Shown piece after piece: positions 26,857-37,241 of a stretch of 64,000 nucleotides of DNA. Both the position numbers and the translations under genes were made by a program. The notes beneath the pieces were generated by a model. It did not search any database and was not told the DNA's origin. It saw only the letters and a list, made by a program, of their open reading frames with translations. Every line of letters begins with the position of its first letter. Position 1 is the first letter of the stretch. The DNA is taken from the NCBI GenBank assembly GCA_009841235.1, contig VXMH01000071.1:177548-241547 (forward strand), in the 5' to 3' direction. This DNA comes from Caldilineaceae bacterium SB0661_bin_32. Lineage in GTDB: Bacteria; Chloroflexota; Anaerolineae; Caldilineales; Caldilineaceae.

Positions 26857-27063
26857 AATCCATCCCCCCCAAAAACATGACAAAACCTGCCAAATACGAT
26901 AAATCCTGCCAAAATCCTTCAGCGCTCCCCCCTCCTCACCCCTCGCCCTTCCGGCGCCGTGACGTCAATATACTGCAAGTTTTCAAGCTGCGCTTGCCGG
27001 TTGCCAACGGCACCGTGCTTGTGGTCCGGCTTGACGAATAAATGCTCTGATCCGGCTGCTGTC

Positions 27064-27072
27064 TGCTATACT
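27064..27072 (+). promoter_or_regulatory. Candidate extended -10 promoter of gnd
   Basis: TGCTATACT is an extended -10 element 50 bases before the gnd start. No good -35 box is at the usual distance. The stretch 26862-27060 holds no other feature I can support. Confidence 0.4.
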
Positions 27073-27122
27073 GTGCAGGGATTTCTGAAGAAAGAAGGCA
27101 CACCGTCACAAGGAGAGGACCA

Positions 27123-28540
<1,418 letters not shown>

Positions 28541-28550
<10 letters not shown>

Positions 28551-29218
28551 GACGTCAGTTGATTAACCGCTGGCACGCAACAATCCCTTTCATCCTCCTG
28601 CTGGGCGCCGGCTGGATCTGGATCAGCCGCCCGTCCATCGACGCATCGACCTTTGATACGCCGCGGCCGGCGTTGCGCCACCCGGCCCCCGATTTCACGC
28701 TGCCGCGTTTTAGTGCGGCTGGCGAAACGGAAGATCGATTCATTCTTTCAACGGCGAAGGGTAGACCGGTTGTCCTGAACTTCTGGGCGACCTGGTGCGG
28801 CCCTTGCCGCCGCGAGTTTCCGGCCTTGCAGGCTGCAGCCGCACGACATGGCGGTTGCATGGCGCAGGGCCAAATGGATGGAGAGAACCGCCAGAATCGA
28901 GTAGACCGGGTCTCAGGTTTGGACTGCGTCCTGTTCCTGGGGGTAAATCAAGGTGAGAGCTCCGACACCGTAGCCCGTTTTCTGAATGAAATTGGGGCCC
29001 CGGAAGAGGGAAAAGAAAGTTCGACGACCGGGCAGACCGGCAGCAGTTCAGAGTTTGAGATCGTCCTGGACAGCTCTCTTGAGGTGGGGCGTCGCTACAA
29101 CGTTCAGGGGCTGCCGCTCACCTACTTTATCGATGCCGGGGGCATCATCCGCGGGGTATGGTCGGGCGAAATGAATAGCGTAATCCTCGCGGAGCGAATC
29201 GCTGAAATACTGCCATGA
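28541..29218 (+). CDS. Membrane-anchored TlpA/ResA-like thioredoxin-fold protein
   Basis: A 225-residue protein with an N-terminal membrane anchor or signal ([15 protein letters not shown]), then a thioredoxin fold with active site W-C-G-P-C in [10 protein letters not shown] and the cis-proline loop GLPLTYF. It should act outside the membrane in disulfide reduction or cytochrome c maturation. Two insertions are unusual: about 25 residues with two extra cysteines after the first helix, and a Gly/Ser/Thr-rich loop before the last strands. The GTG at 28541 overlaps the gnd stop and lacks a good ribosome-binding site; a TTG at 28559 with AGGA upstream is the alternative. The APH-like gene overlaps its end. 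Confidence 0.82.
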
Positions 29219-30120
29219 AGACCGAGCGTGAGAAGCTGGCTGAGGTCTTGCGCCATCTGAAAACTGATGACGCCTCGCTCTTGGGGAGGGGGATGACCTC
29301 CTCCTTATACGACATTGGCGGCGGGCGCGTCCTGAAAATCCACAACGGCCGGCAAGAGCAGGACTATCTCCCGCAATTGCAGCGCTTTACGGAGCAGCTT
29401 CAAAGATATTCCTTCCCATTTGCAGTACCCCTCATCTACGAATACGGCGCCGTCAGAGACGTGCACTTTCATGTCGAACGGCGCCTTCCCGGACTGGACT
29501 TTGCTGAAGTCTTCCCCCGTCTGACCGCTCCTGAACGTCGCAGTGCAATCGCCTCCTTTTTGGATGGACTTCCCCCCTTGCATGCCGTCCATTTGCCGCA
29601 CCTGCCATTTGGCGAACCGCTGAACCAAGTGGATGAGACTGCCTCGGATACCTGGCCCAACTACCTGCAAGCGCGCATCGAGGCAACCCTGACGCAATCC
29701 TACGCCGATTTGCAGGAGGACCTGCCCGAGGTGGACCGGATCGTGGAACGGTTCTATCGGGAGCTCAGCGACCTGCCCCTCCGGCCGCAGAAATGCCTGG
29801 TGCATGGCGACTACTTCCCCGGCAATGTCCTGTGTGACGAGCGCGGAATCCTGACGGCAGTCGTTGATTTCAGTCCGCTGACTCTGATCGGCGACCCGCT
29901 CATGGATTTGGCGGGCGCCTACTATTTCTGGCGGATCTACGACTTTGTTACCGGGGCGGATTACGAATTCCTGCGTGAACAGATCTCCGCGCGCTATGGT
30001 CCCCGTTGCTGGAAGCGCATCGACCTCTACTACACCTTCTACAGTTTGCGCTTCAGCGACTGTAAAGTCCCCGACAACCACACTTACCGCTGGAGCCTGC
30101 GTCGCCTGCGGGAGCTGTGA
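29215..30120 (+). CDS. Phosphotransferase of the APH/choline-kinase fold
   Basis: A 301-residue kinase-like protein. A Gly-containing loop (LLGRGMTSSLYD) and a VLKIHNG lysine form the N-lobe. The catalytic loop HGDYFPGNVL has the Asp and Asn expected, and VDFSPLTLIGDP supplies the second metal-binding Asp. The fold covers aminoglycoside, homoserine, choline and fructosamine kinases; nothing here singles out antibiotic resistance, so a metabolic small-molecule kinase is as likely. Its ATG overlaps the TlpA-like stop (ATGA), showing translational coupling. It converges with the O-antigen-ligase gene 46 bases on. Confidence 0.8.
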   Translation: MKTEREKLAEVLRHLKTDDASLLGRGMTSSLYDIGGGRVLKIHNGRQEQDYLPQLQRFTEQLQRYSFPFAVPLIYEYGAVRDVHFHVERRLPGLDFAEVFPRLTAPERRSAIASFLDGLPPLHAVHLPHLPFGEPLNQVDETASDTWPNYLQARIEATLTQSYADLQEDLPEVDRIVERFYRELSDLPLRPQKCLVHGDYFPGNVLCDERGILTAVVDFSPLTLIGDPLMDLAGAYYFWRIYDFVTGADYEFLREQISARYGPRCWKRIDLYYTFYSLRFSDCKVPDNHTYRWSLRRLREL

Positions 30121-30166
30121 ATCTACGCCTCCAAGCCGTCCGCGCTCGGGCAGACGGTAGTTGCAG

Positions 30167-32443
30167 CTAACGCGAGTTTGCCCGTCTGTTGTCCGGATTG
30201 GCCGCAGACTTCCCCTCGGCCGGCGGCGGGAACAGGTGCAGCAGAAATACCCACACAAGGAGAAGGTCAGGCAGAGCGTAGGATGCGTCGATCAGACCGT
30301 GCCCCAACGCGGCCGCCGCCGCGCCCAGCGCGCCGACGGCGATGGCATCGACGGCTGCCGCCTTCCAAAGGGAGCGGACCCCCAAGGCCAACCAGGCCGC
30401 AGCCAGGGCAAGGCCCGGCAGACCGAGTCGTGTCCACCAGTCGAGAACGACGTTATGGGGGTGGTTAAGGCTGGGATCGCGCCAGGCGGCGGGCAGAATG
30501 TAGCCGCTGCGGTAACTGTAAAGGAAGTTGTCCGGCCCGACGCCCAGCCACAAATGGTCCAGGGCCATCTGCACGCTGCTGCGCCAGAGGCTGAGACGTA
30601 TGCCGGCTGTGCCTTCCGGGCTGAAGTCCAGCAGGCTGCGGAACCGTTCGGTGCCCAGAAATGGGGTCAACCCCAGTACCATGGCCGCTGCCACGGCGGC
30701 CAGGCCCCAACCATATCGCCTCGGTAGCGCAATGCCCGGTGCGGCAAGCAGGCGCCTCCCCGCGATTGCCAGAGCGAGCAGTAGTGCCGGCAGGCCAAGA
30801 AAGATTGCCCCTTTGCTGAATGTCAGCAGCAGCGCCAGCAGCTGAGGAAGGGTAAGGAGCAGTGCGCAACGTGCCGGGAAAGGCGCGCTCTTCCAGGACC
30901 CTGAGAGGGAGAATCTCTCCCGCCGCGACAGTCCGTCTCCCCTCCTCTCGGCTCTGGCTGACCACCCTCCGAAAATAGCCAGCGCCAGGCCCATCGCCGC
31001 GCTCCGCTCCAGGTAAAGTCCGAGGTTGTTGGGGGAGCCGTAAAATGCCCGTACCCGGTTGACGCCTTCGGCCTGGATGATGTTCTGCTCCGTGGCGTAC
31101 TGCCAGAGGCCGGCGCAGGCGACAAACGCGCCGCCGGCCAGCCAGCAGAGCGCGAGAAAAGTACGGGCGGCCTTGCCGTCTGCGGCGCTGCGCAGCGTCC
31201 CGTGCAACAACAGGGCAAAGAGACCGGCACTGAGGAAAACTGTCCGCCATTCACGTAGTGCGACACTTTGCTGCTCGGCCGCGAATGTGGCGACAAGGGC
31301 GAAGGAGACAAGGATGAAGAAGAGTCGGTGGCGAGTGTCAAGGGCGGAAGGCTTCTGTTCTGAACTCCGCAGGAGGCCGCGCAGGATGATAAACCTGACC
31401 AGAATTAGCGCCATGCCCCCGTAGACGCCGACTTCGATCAGATTCAACGACCGCCCCGGAAGGATAGGCAGCGGGTGGAGATAGAATGGCAACCCGAAGA
31501 GGAGTGCACCGGTCCAAAGGGTAGGCCGTCGCAACCCGGCAAAGCCGAGCAATACCAACCCGGCGTCAGCGAGCAGCCAGCTCTGGGCTAATGTACCGGC
31601 TCCTGTCATTGCGACGCTTGCGACGGCCAGGCCAACGGAGATATTCCAGGGTAAGAAATGCTCCAGTGTGAAAATGCGGCGTGCCCAGACCTGCACAATG
31701 CCGGAATCCCTGTTTCCGAGCAACGTGTGTCCGGCCGAAGCAGTGGGTTCGCCGGACCGGAACTTCGCCGCCCGTGAGTTGCCGAGGAATCTGACCAGAG
31801 CGGTGATAGCGAGCCAGCCACCTGTCAACGCCAGAAGAACAGCCGGCCACTGCGGCCGGGGACCCGAGGGTATCGAGTCCACAGCCGCGCCCCGCAGGAC
31901 GGTCTGGCCCCAACCCCGCCACACCTCGACTGCGACGTCGTGAGGGCCGTCGGTCGAGGCGCGGTGTACGACAATCCACTCCGGAGCCGGTCCGGCTGCA
32001 GTCTGCTTCTCCGGAGCAAAAAGAGGCCGATAGCCGCTGGGTTGGCCGAGGCTGTCAAGGTTTCCCCGAATAACGGGCAAGCGGTTGGCAGGACGACCGT
32101 CTACTGACACGAAGATGTAGCCCCAATAGTCGCCCAGAGCCAACTGCAGCGCGAGATCACGGCCGCTGTACTGGAAGGCCATTCGCCCCGACGGCTGCGT
32201 CCATGGTTGGTCCGGCTCAGTCGTATCGGCCCCCTCGACAGAGACCTGCCAGCCGGGCTGGAACTCGAAGACAGGGCTGTCCATCGAAGCGACCGCACCG
32301 CTGCGAAGTCTGTCCACTGCGGTAGCGGCAGCCGGACTTTCGGTCGCGCCGCCAGCGGAGACCAGCCAGCCTGCGGCCCCGAGCACAAAAAACAGCGCCA
32401 TTATGAAGAGGTGGCTTGGAGACGTTGAGAGTCGTGCAGGCAT
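30167..32443 (-). CDS. O-antigen ligase/polymerase-type polytopic membrane protein
   Basis: A 758-residue membrane protein. A first helix near residues 10-30 is followed by a predicted external beta-rich domain of about 170 residues (VFEFQPGWQVSVEG to VEVWRGWGQT). About twelve hydrophobic helices follow, and a Wzy-C-type loop contains GSPNNLGLYLERSAAMGLA and WLGVGPDNFLYSYRSGYI before the final helices. Such proteins polymerise or ligate lipid-linked glycans, or attach glycans to protein. The start at 32443 is the first ATG; an upstream TTG would add 24 non-membrane residues. The added external domain is not part of the minimal family. No other glycan gene is adjacent; the epimerase lies 5 kb away. 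Confidence 0.75.
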   Translation of the reverse strand: MPARLSTSPSHLFIMALFFVLGAAGWLVSAGGATESPAAATAVDRLRSGAVASMDSPVFEFQPGWQVSVEGADTTEPDQPWTQPSGRMAFQYSGRDLALQLALGDYWGYIFVSVDGRPANRLPVIRGNLDSLGQPSGYRPLFAPEKQTAAGPAPEWIVVHRASTDGPHDVAVEVWRGWGQTVLRGAAVDSIPSGPRPQWPAVLLALTGGWLAITALVRFLGNSRAAKFRSGEPTASAGHTLLGNRDSGIVQVWARRIFTLEHFLPWNISVGLAVASVAMTGAGTLAQSWLLADAGLVLLGFAGLRRPTLWTGALLFGLPFYLHPLPILPGRSLNLIEVGVYGGMALILVRFIILRGLLRSSEQKPSALDTRHRLFFILVSFALVATFAAEQQSVALREWRTVFLSAGLFALLLHGTLRSAADGKAARTFLALCWLAGGAFVACAGLWQYATEQNIIQAEGVNRVRAFYGSPNNLGLYLERSAAMGLALAIFGGWSARAERRGDGLSRRERFSLSGSWKSAPFPARCALLLTLPQLLALLLTFSKGAIFLGLPALLLALAIAGRRLLAAPGIALPRRYGWGLAAVAAAMVLGLTPFLGTERFRSLLDFSPEGTAGIRLSLWRSSVQMALDHLWLGVGPDNFLYSYRSGYILPAAWRDPSLNHPHNVVLDWWTRLGLPGLALAAAWLALGVRSLWKAAAVDAIAVGALGAAAAALGHGLIDASYALPDLLLVWVFLLHLFPPPAEGKSAANPDNRRANSR

Positions 32444-32609
32444 GATAGAGACGATCCTATCACACGCAAAAGAATCAGAAGAACCCGGAGCGAGAAAGGT
32501 CAGATCCGTGTCCAATGAAACTCTTTCTGCTGCAGTGTCGTCATAAATGCTGTACAGAGTTCGCTTGTGGCGGCATGGATGACTTTCGTTTCAAGGGGGG
32601 AACGGCAAA

Positions 32610-33383
32610 ATGAAGGAAAAAATCTCTGCGAATGCTACCATTGGCCTGGTCGCGACGCTCACCTTGGTCCTGATCGCGGCATTCATAATCAGTACCGCGT
32701 CACCGGCGCCGGCAGCTATGGCCCGCGCGGAAACGCTTACCGCGCAAAGCTCCCATTCGGTAACGGTGGTAGGAGAAGGCACGGTCAGCATCGAACCTGA
32801 CATTGCCACTGCCTCGATCGGCGTGGAGGTGGTACGGCCAACAGTGAGAGAGGCCAGCGCTGCTGCCCAGTCGATTATGGAAGATGTCCAGGCCGCTCTG
32901 CTGTCGCAGAATATAGATGAATCGGACATTCAGACCAGACACTTCAGCATCTTTGCCGAGCGCTTTGGACCGGGCGGTCTGCTCGATGAGGACGAAGTGC
33001 GCTATCGAGTGAGCAATACGGTTACGATTACAATTCGGGATCTGGAGAGTATCGGAGGTGTCCTGGATGCGGCGATAGACTCCGGTGCAAACAACATCTA
33101 TGGTGTCGATTTCAGCTTGGCGGACCCAGCCTCGGTCGAGTCTGAAGCGCGTGCAAGGGCGGTCGCGGACGCCTTTGACAAGGCGGAAGAGCTGGCCGAC
33201 CTTATCAGCGTAGGCGTTGGAGAAGTGATGGGAATCAGCGAGATCATCGGCCAGGGCGGTGGCTTCTTCGGCGGGAACTTCTCAAGAATGGCAGCGGCCG
33301 AGATGGGAGGGGGCTCCGGTCCTATCAGTCCCGGCGAACTGAGCCTGACGATGCAGTTGCAGATCACGTACGAGCTGCGATAG
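32610..33383 (+). CDS. SIMPL-domain (DUF541) exported protein
   Basis: A 257-residue protein with an N-terminal signal or anchor (ATIGLVATLTLVLIAAFIIST) followed by a SIMPL domain. VTVVGEGTVSIEPDIATASIGVEV is the family's opening, and the tail PGELSLTMQLQITYELR is its closing strand. Family members form periplasmic or surface assemblies; E. coli YggE and the BP26 antigen are examples, and the biochemical role is still unclear. AAGGGGGG precedes the ATG. It is divergent from the O-antigen-ligase gene and separated from the next gene by 216 bases that contain a consensus promoter. Confidence 0.85.
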   Translation: MKEKISANATIGLVATLTLVLIAAFIISTASPAPAAMARAETLTAQSSHSVTVVGEGTVSIEPDIATASIGVEVVRPTVREASAAAQSIMEDVQAALLSQNIDESDIQTRHFSIFAERFGPGGLLDEDEVRYRVSNTVTITIRDLESIGGVLDAAIDSGANNIYGVDFSLADPASVESEARARAVADAFDKAEELADLISVGVGEVMGISEIIGQGGGFFGGNFSRMAAAEMGGGSGPISPGELSLTMQLQITYELR

Positions 33384-33520
33384 AACATACGGCGAAAGCC
33401 AGGATTCTTGCCGGCGACGAAAACCTCTGCGGGCCCGGCGCCCTGAAAACGTCGCGAGAACTGTTCAGGAGCCGAAGCGCGAACACGCTACTCTCGTACA
33501 AACTTGGCAGGGCCCTCTTT

Positions 33521-33549
33521 TTGACAGGAAAATCAGCGCTGGCTATAAT
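33521..33549 (+). promoter_or_regulatory. Consensus sigma-70/sigma-A promoter
   Basis: TTGACA (33521-33526), 17 bases, TATAAT (33544-33549): a perfect match in both boxes and spacing. Transcription would start near 33556, 44 bases before the repeat-protein gene. Few genes have such a promoter, so strong constitutive expression is expected. Confidence 0.85.
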
Positions 33550-33599
33550 GAAGAATCTGTGCGTATACCGGATGACGGGTACCAACAAAGGAGGCGGAC

Positions 33600-34082
33600 A
33601 TGGCTGAAGAGAAGTCGGATGCTAACCCTTTGGAAGAGGCCGCGGCCAATTTGAGTGAAGATCTGGAGGGCGAGCGGATCGATGTCAAGGGCTCCAATGT
33701 CGGAACTGTTCAGGGTGGTCACGTCTCCATGGCGGACTCCGCGGCCCGCTCTGTGCAAGCGCAGGCACTGAACATGTCCAACGCTGCGGCTGGATTCGTG
33801 CAGACGAAATCGCTTGATATGCGCGAAGCCGCGATCGGCTTTTCTGCCAGCGAGCAAGTCACTGTCCGGAGTGGTAACATCGGCTTTCTGGCGACTGGCC
33901 GGTTGAAGGCAGAGGAGTTGTGCACCTGGCTTGTGGTAGCGGGCAACGTGGAGGGCAACGTGAAAACAACCTTCTCGCCGTTTTCCGCACTGGCCATGGG
34001 AGCCGGATTCGGCTTGGTCGTGATGCTTGTGCGCGGCCTGTTTTCGCGTAATCGAGGCTCAAAAAAAGAGAGCGCACAGTAG
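33600..34082 (+). CDS. Membrane-anchored protein with seven 15-residue repeats, unknown function
   Basis: A 160-residue protein I do not recognise. Residues 1-25 are acidic and helical. Residues 26-130 divide into seven units of exactly 15 residues (starting at 26, 41, 56, 71, 86, 101, 116), with hydrophobic residues at unit positions 2, 4, 9, 11 and 12; this looks like a short beta-solenoid. Residues 131-148 form one membrane helix, followed by a basic tail (SRNRGSKK), so the repeat part may face the outside or the cytoplasm. The gene has a perfect promoter and a perfect AAAGGAGG ribosome-binding site 5 bases before the ATG, implying high expression. It lies 155 bases ahead of the bL25 gene. 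Confidence 0.75.
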   Translation: MAEEKSDANPLEEAAANLSEDLEGERIDVKGSNVGTVQGGHVSMADSAARSVQAQALNMSNAAAGFVQTKSLDMREAAIGFSASEQVTVRSGNIGFLATGRLKAEELCTWLVVAGNVEGNVKTTFSPFSALAMGAGFGLVVMLVRGLFSRNRGSKKESAQ

Positions 34083-34237
34083 AAGGATCCCAAATGCGCA
34101 GACTGCACACTCTATTTCAATACACGATTGCTGACAGATGAGTGGAGGCGTCGCGGTTCTGTCCCGGGGCCGGTGTCAAAGCAGATCCTCAATTAGGAAA
34201 ACCTGCGCAATATAAAGGAAAAGTGAGTCGAAGAAAG

Positions 34238-34891
34238 ATGTCAGTACTTACATTGAGCGCCAGCTCCCGCAGCGTCACCGGCCGCAAAGTACGCCGGCTC
34301 CGCCCCGAAGGAATTATCCCTGTAGTCATCTACGGCGGCGGCAATGCCCCGCGAAACGCCCAGGTAGAAGACGCCGAATTTGAACGAGTGTTGCGCGATG
34401 GCGGCAACTCTCAACTCGTAAAGGTCGACCTGGAAGGCGAAGACATCAATGTCCTTGTCAGGGAAATTCAGCGCCACCCTGTGCGTCACAACCTGCTGCA
34501 CGCCGACTTCTACACAGTCAACATGTCGGAGACGCAACAGGTGAGCGTACCCTTGGTAACGGTGGGGGCCGTCACCGTCAGCGCCGATCTGGTGATGGTA
34601 CAATCGATGGATAGTGTCGAGATCGAAGCGTTGCCTGCTGACATTCCGGCCTTAATTGAAGTCGATGTATCCCGTCTGGAAACGCCTGAAAGTCCCCCGA
34701 TAACTGTCGCAGACCTGCCAACGATCGCCGGCGTATCCTACATCTCTGATGCGGACGAGCCCATCTGCAGCCTGATTCTCTCCCGCGCCGCCATCAGCGA
34801 GGAGGAAGAGATGGAGGAAGAGGAACTCTTGGATACCGATGTCGAGCCGGAGGTGATCGGCAGAGGACGGGAAGAAGAGGAAGAAGAGTAA
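34238..34891 (+). CDS. rplY: 50S ribosomal protein bL25 (CTC form)
   Basis: A 217-residue long-form L25. The N-terminal 5S-rRNA-binding domain (residues 1-92) includes RKVRRLRPEGIIPVVIYGGG and EIQRHPVRHNLLHADFY. The C-terminal TL5/CTC beta domain (about 93-185) includes VPLVTVGAVTVSADLVM and IEALPADIP. The protein ends in a Glu-rich tail. It binds 5S rRNA in the large subunit. The ATG at 34238 fits the family; a GTG five codons earlier with AAGGA upstream is possible. A strong terminator follows. Confidence 0.92.
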   Translation: MSVLTLSASSRSVTGRKVRRLRPEGIIPVVIYGGGNAPRNAQVEDAEFERVLRDGGNSQLVKVDLEGEDINVLVREIQRHPVRHNLLHADFYTVNMSETQQVSVPLVTVGAVTVSADLVMVQSMDSVEIEALPADIPALIEVDVSRLETPESPPITVADLPTIAGVSYISDADEPICSLILSRAAISEEEEMEEEELLDTDVEPEVIGRGREEEEEE

Positions 34892-34913
34892 CTCTCTTTA
34901 CACCGAACTGTCG

Positions 34914-34947
34914 AGAGCGCCGGCTCCCAAGCCGGCGCTCTTTCGCG
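34914..34947 (+). terminator. Intrinsic terminator after rplY
   Basis: A perfect 11-bp GC-rich stem, AGAGCGCCGGC/GCCGGCGCTCT (34914-34941), around a 6-base loop is followed by TTTCGCGTTTCT. It lies 23 bases after the rplY stop and just before the convergent M23 gene end. Confidence 0.8.
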
Positions 34948-34959
34948 TTTCTAATCTCT

Positions 34960-36312
34960 TCACTGACCCTTCTCAGCGTCGTGAACGGCCTTCGATTCGG
35001 TAGTGGACGGATTCCTCAGTAGGGAGCGCGTCAGGAAGGGCATTGGATCGACGGCAACTCCGTAAACGCGCAGCTCCCAGTGAAGATGTTCGCCGGTGCT
35101 GCGTCCCGTTGTTCCAACCAGCCCGATCGGGTCTCCTGCCTGCACTTTTTCCCCCGGGACGACAAGCGCCTCCTGCAAATGCCAGTACCCCGTAAACAGA
35201 CCTGCGCCGTGGTCGAGAATCACGCCTGTGCCGCGCACGGTTAACGGCTCGGCAAGGGCGACTATGCCGTCCGCCGGGGCAAGAACGGGACTGCCTCCCG
35301 GTGCAGCGAAATCCTGTCCTGTGTGAAAGGAATAGAACTGCCCGGAATTGTAGTTTCGGTGGACGCCGTACGGGCTCGTGGTGGGAGCGTCTGTTTGCAG
35401 TGGCAAAGAGAACGGGTCGCGCCATTGAATCGGCGTCGCCGTGTGCGACCAGATAGGAGCAAGATAGTCTAGCTCCGCCTGCGAAGTTTCCTGTTCGACC
35501 AGAGCGCTTTTGTCCGGCGCCAGCCTGATCTCCTGAACAGGAAAAACGCGTCCTTGGATAAACACCGGGAAGGAGCGCGTAACAATGACGCCGTTCGCGG
35601 CCAGATAACTCAGATTCAGGGGGTACACGCCTGGCTCAATTGATGCCTCAATCGGAATGTATCCACCCCATATCGTGACATCCTTGCCCCCCTCGTCTTT
35701 TCGTTTGACCGCTAGCGGTCGGATGCCCAAGTGCGCCCCATTCCATGTCGCTTCAAGAGCGAGAGGTCGGTCCACTTCAGCCTCGAGCCAGCCAGCTTGG
35801 CCCTGCACGATGGTTGAAGGCACACTGACCACCTTTACCGAGCCAAAGGGCGTCGACGGAGGGGCGTTTTTCTGCAGGAGCCGGATGGGCTGACCCGGGA
35901 AAAGGCGCGCGGTTGGAGTCGTGCCATTGAAAATGGCCAGCCGGAGAACCGAGAGTCCCTCCCGTTCGGCAATAGCCTCTATCGTATCACCAGGCCTTGC
36001 GATTACGCTCCGACGGGCGGCGCCGCGAGGAAGCAGGAGTGTCTGCCCGACGTCAAGCACATTTAAATCGGTAATCTGGTTTGTGGCTGCCAGCACCTCC
36101 AGCGGGATCCCCAGGTCGGCGGCTATCGAAGCCAAGGTGTCGCCCTGTTCGACCACATAAGTGTCGTTTGGCGACTGCGCGGCGACCTGGTCCGGCTTCA
36201 AAACGACCAGAAGGGCCAAGACCAAGAGACATGCCGGCAGAAGGCCGGTTGAGACTCTCTTCCTCTGTAGCGAAATGCAGGTATCCAACTGATTCTTCTT
36301 TTGGAAATGCAA
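34960..36312 (-). CDS. LysM-containing M23 family metallopeptidase
   Basis: A 450-residue cell-wall-associated protein. A signal peptide or anchor (LLPACLLVLALLVVL) is followed by two LysM peptidoglycan-binding domains (about 50-95, TYVVEQGDTLASIA, and 98-145, VIARPGDTIEAIA). A linker domain follows, then a C-terminal M23 peptidase with the zinc ligands in FHTGQDFAAP (His, Asp) and HLHWEL (HxH). It should cut or bind peptide cross-links during envelope growth. The frame opens with TTG at 36312; a TTG at 36288 is equally possible, as no ATG precedes the signal sequence. It lies 186 bases downstream of hpt. Confidence 0.88.
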   Translation of the reverse strand: MHFQKKNQLDTCISLQRKRVSTGLLPACLLVLALLVVLKPDQVAAQSPNDTYVVEQGDTLASIAADLGIPLEVLAATNQITDLNVLDVGQTLLLPRGAARRSVIARPGDTIEAIAEREGLSVLRLAIFNGTTPTARLFPGQPIRLLQKNAPPSTPFGSVKVVSVPSTIVQGQAGWLEAEVDRPLALEATWNGAHLGIRPLAVKRKDEGGKDVTIWGGYIPIEASIEPGVYPLNLSYLAANGVIVTRSFPVFIQGRVFPVQEIRLAPDKSALVEQETSQAELDYLAPIWSHTATPIQWRDPFSLPLQTDAPTTSPYGVHRNYNSGQFYSFHTGQDFAAPGGSPVLAPADGIVALAEPLTVRGTGVILDHGAGLFTGYWHLQEALVVPGEKVQAGDPIGLVGTTGRSTGEHLHWELRVYGVAVDPMPFLTRSLLRNPSTTESKAVHDAEKGQ

Positions 36313-36498
36313 CTGTCCTGCCCTTGGCGGCCAATCAGATCCTCAAGAGCGGTCGCCCAGACACTCTTCCCGATGCCCTTAGGCGAAATCGTGCTTGGCG
36401 TGCCGAACTGCTTGCGTTCTCATGCGAGCGCACTGCTGAACTGTAGCGGGCCACAAGGCCGGAGATCCCGGCGGAGAGCCAGGATTTCCACCAGTCAT

Positions 36499-37116
36499 CT
36501 ATTCCGAACTGAGCTGGTACACTTCAGACTTGAGAACGCCGATGTAAGGGAGGTTACGGTACTTCTGGTTGAAATCCAGCCCGTAGCCGATTACAAACTC
36601 ATCTGGGACCGAGAAACCGGTCCAGAAGAGGTCGATCTCTACCTCCCTCCGTGATGGTTTGTCCAGAAGCGTAACCACTTCAAGGCTGGCGGGATTTCGG
36701 GCCCTGAAGAGCCGTGTAAGATAAGCGAGAGTATTTCCGCTGTCTATGATGTCCTCGACCAATAGCGCATGACGGCCTTCGATCGGCTCATTCAGGTCCT
36801 TGAGGATTCGAACGATGCCGGTGCTCGTTGTGGAGGCGCCGTAACTGCTTGTAGCGAGAAAATCCACCTCGTGCGGGATCGTAATCGTTCGCATGAGGTC
36901 GGCAATGAAGACGACACTGCCCTTTAGGACCGCAATTAGCAAGAGATCCTTGTCCGCATAGCGCTCATCGATCTTTCGGCCCAACCCCCGAATACGGTCC
37001 TGGATCTCATCCGCCGAGATCAGTACGCGCTCTACGTCCCGGCACAGTTGATTCTGCACGCACGGTTCGGCAGCTTTCTCGTTCACCACGGCGACTCCTG
37101 ATGGGCTTTCAGCCAT
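36499..37116 (-). CDS. hpt: Hypoxanthine phosphoribosyltransferase
   Basis: A 205-residue purine-salvage enzyme converting hypoxanthine or guanine and PRPP to IMP or GMP. The PRPP-binding motif VEDIIDSGNTL is intact, and so are LIAVLKGSVVFIADLMR near the N-terminus and the closing DEFVIGYGLDFNQKYRNLPYIG loop typical of Hpt. AGGAG lies 9 bases before the ATG at 37116, which I choose over a longer frame to 37272. It follows a Nudix gene and tilS; tilS-hpt linkage is common in bacteria. Confidence 0.95.
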   Translation of the reverse strand: MAESPSGVAVVNEKAAEPCVQNQLCRDVERVLISADEIQDRIRGLGRKIDERYADKDLLLIAVLKGSVVFIADLMRTITIPHEVDFLATSSYGASTTSTGIVRILKDLNEPIEGRHALLVEDIIDSGNTLAYLTRLFRARNPASLEVVTLLDKPSRREVEIDLFWTGFSVPDEFVIGYGLDFNQKYRNLPYIGVLKSEVYQLSSE

Positions 37117-37241
37117 GTGCCGAATCTCCTGTTGTGCTGTCCAAACATTGGACGGAAGACAGTTGGGTGGCCTCCGGCGCAAGCACCGGATGCCGACCAC
37201 CCGGCCCGGATGGGTCAGGATCGTATCATTCGCCGCAGAGG

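Noticed and set aside
29215..30120. Aminoglycoside resistance gene
   Set aside because: Only the general APH fold is visible; there is no mobile element nearby, and the gene is coupled to a thioredoxin gene.
30151..30188. Terminator between the APH-like and O-antigen-ligase genes
   Set aside because: CAGACGG/CCGTCTG is a 7-bp inverted repeat, but its loop is 24 bases, it overlaps a stop codon and it has no T-tract.
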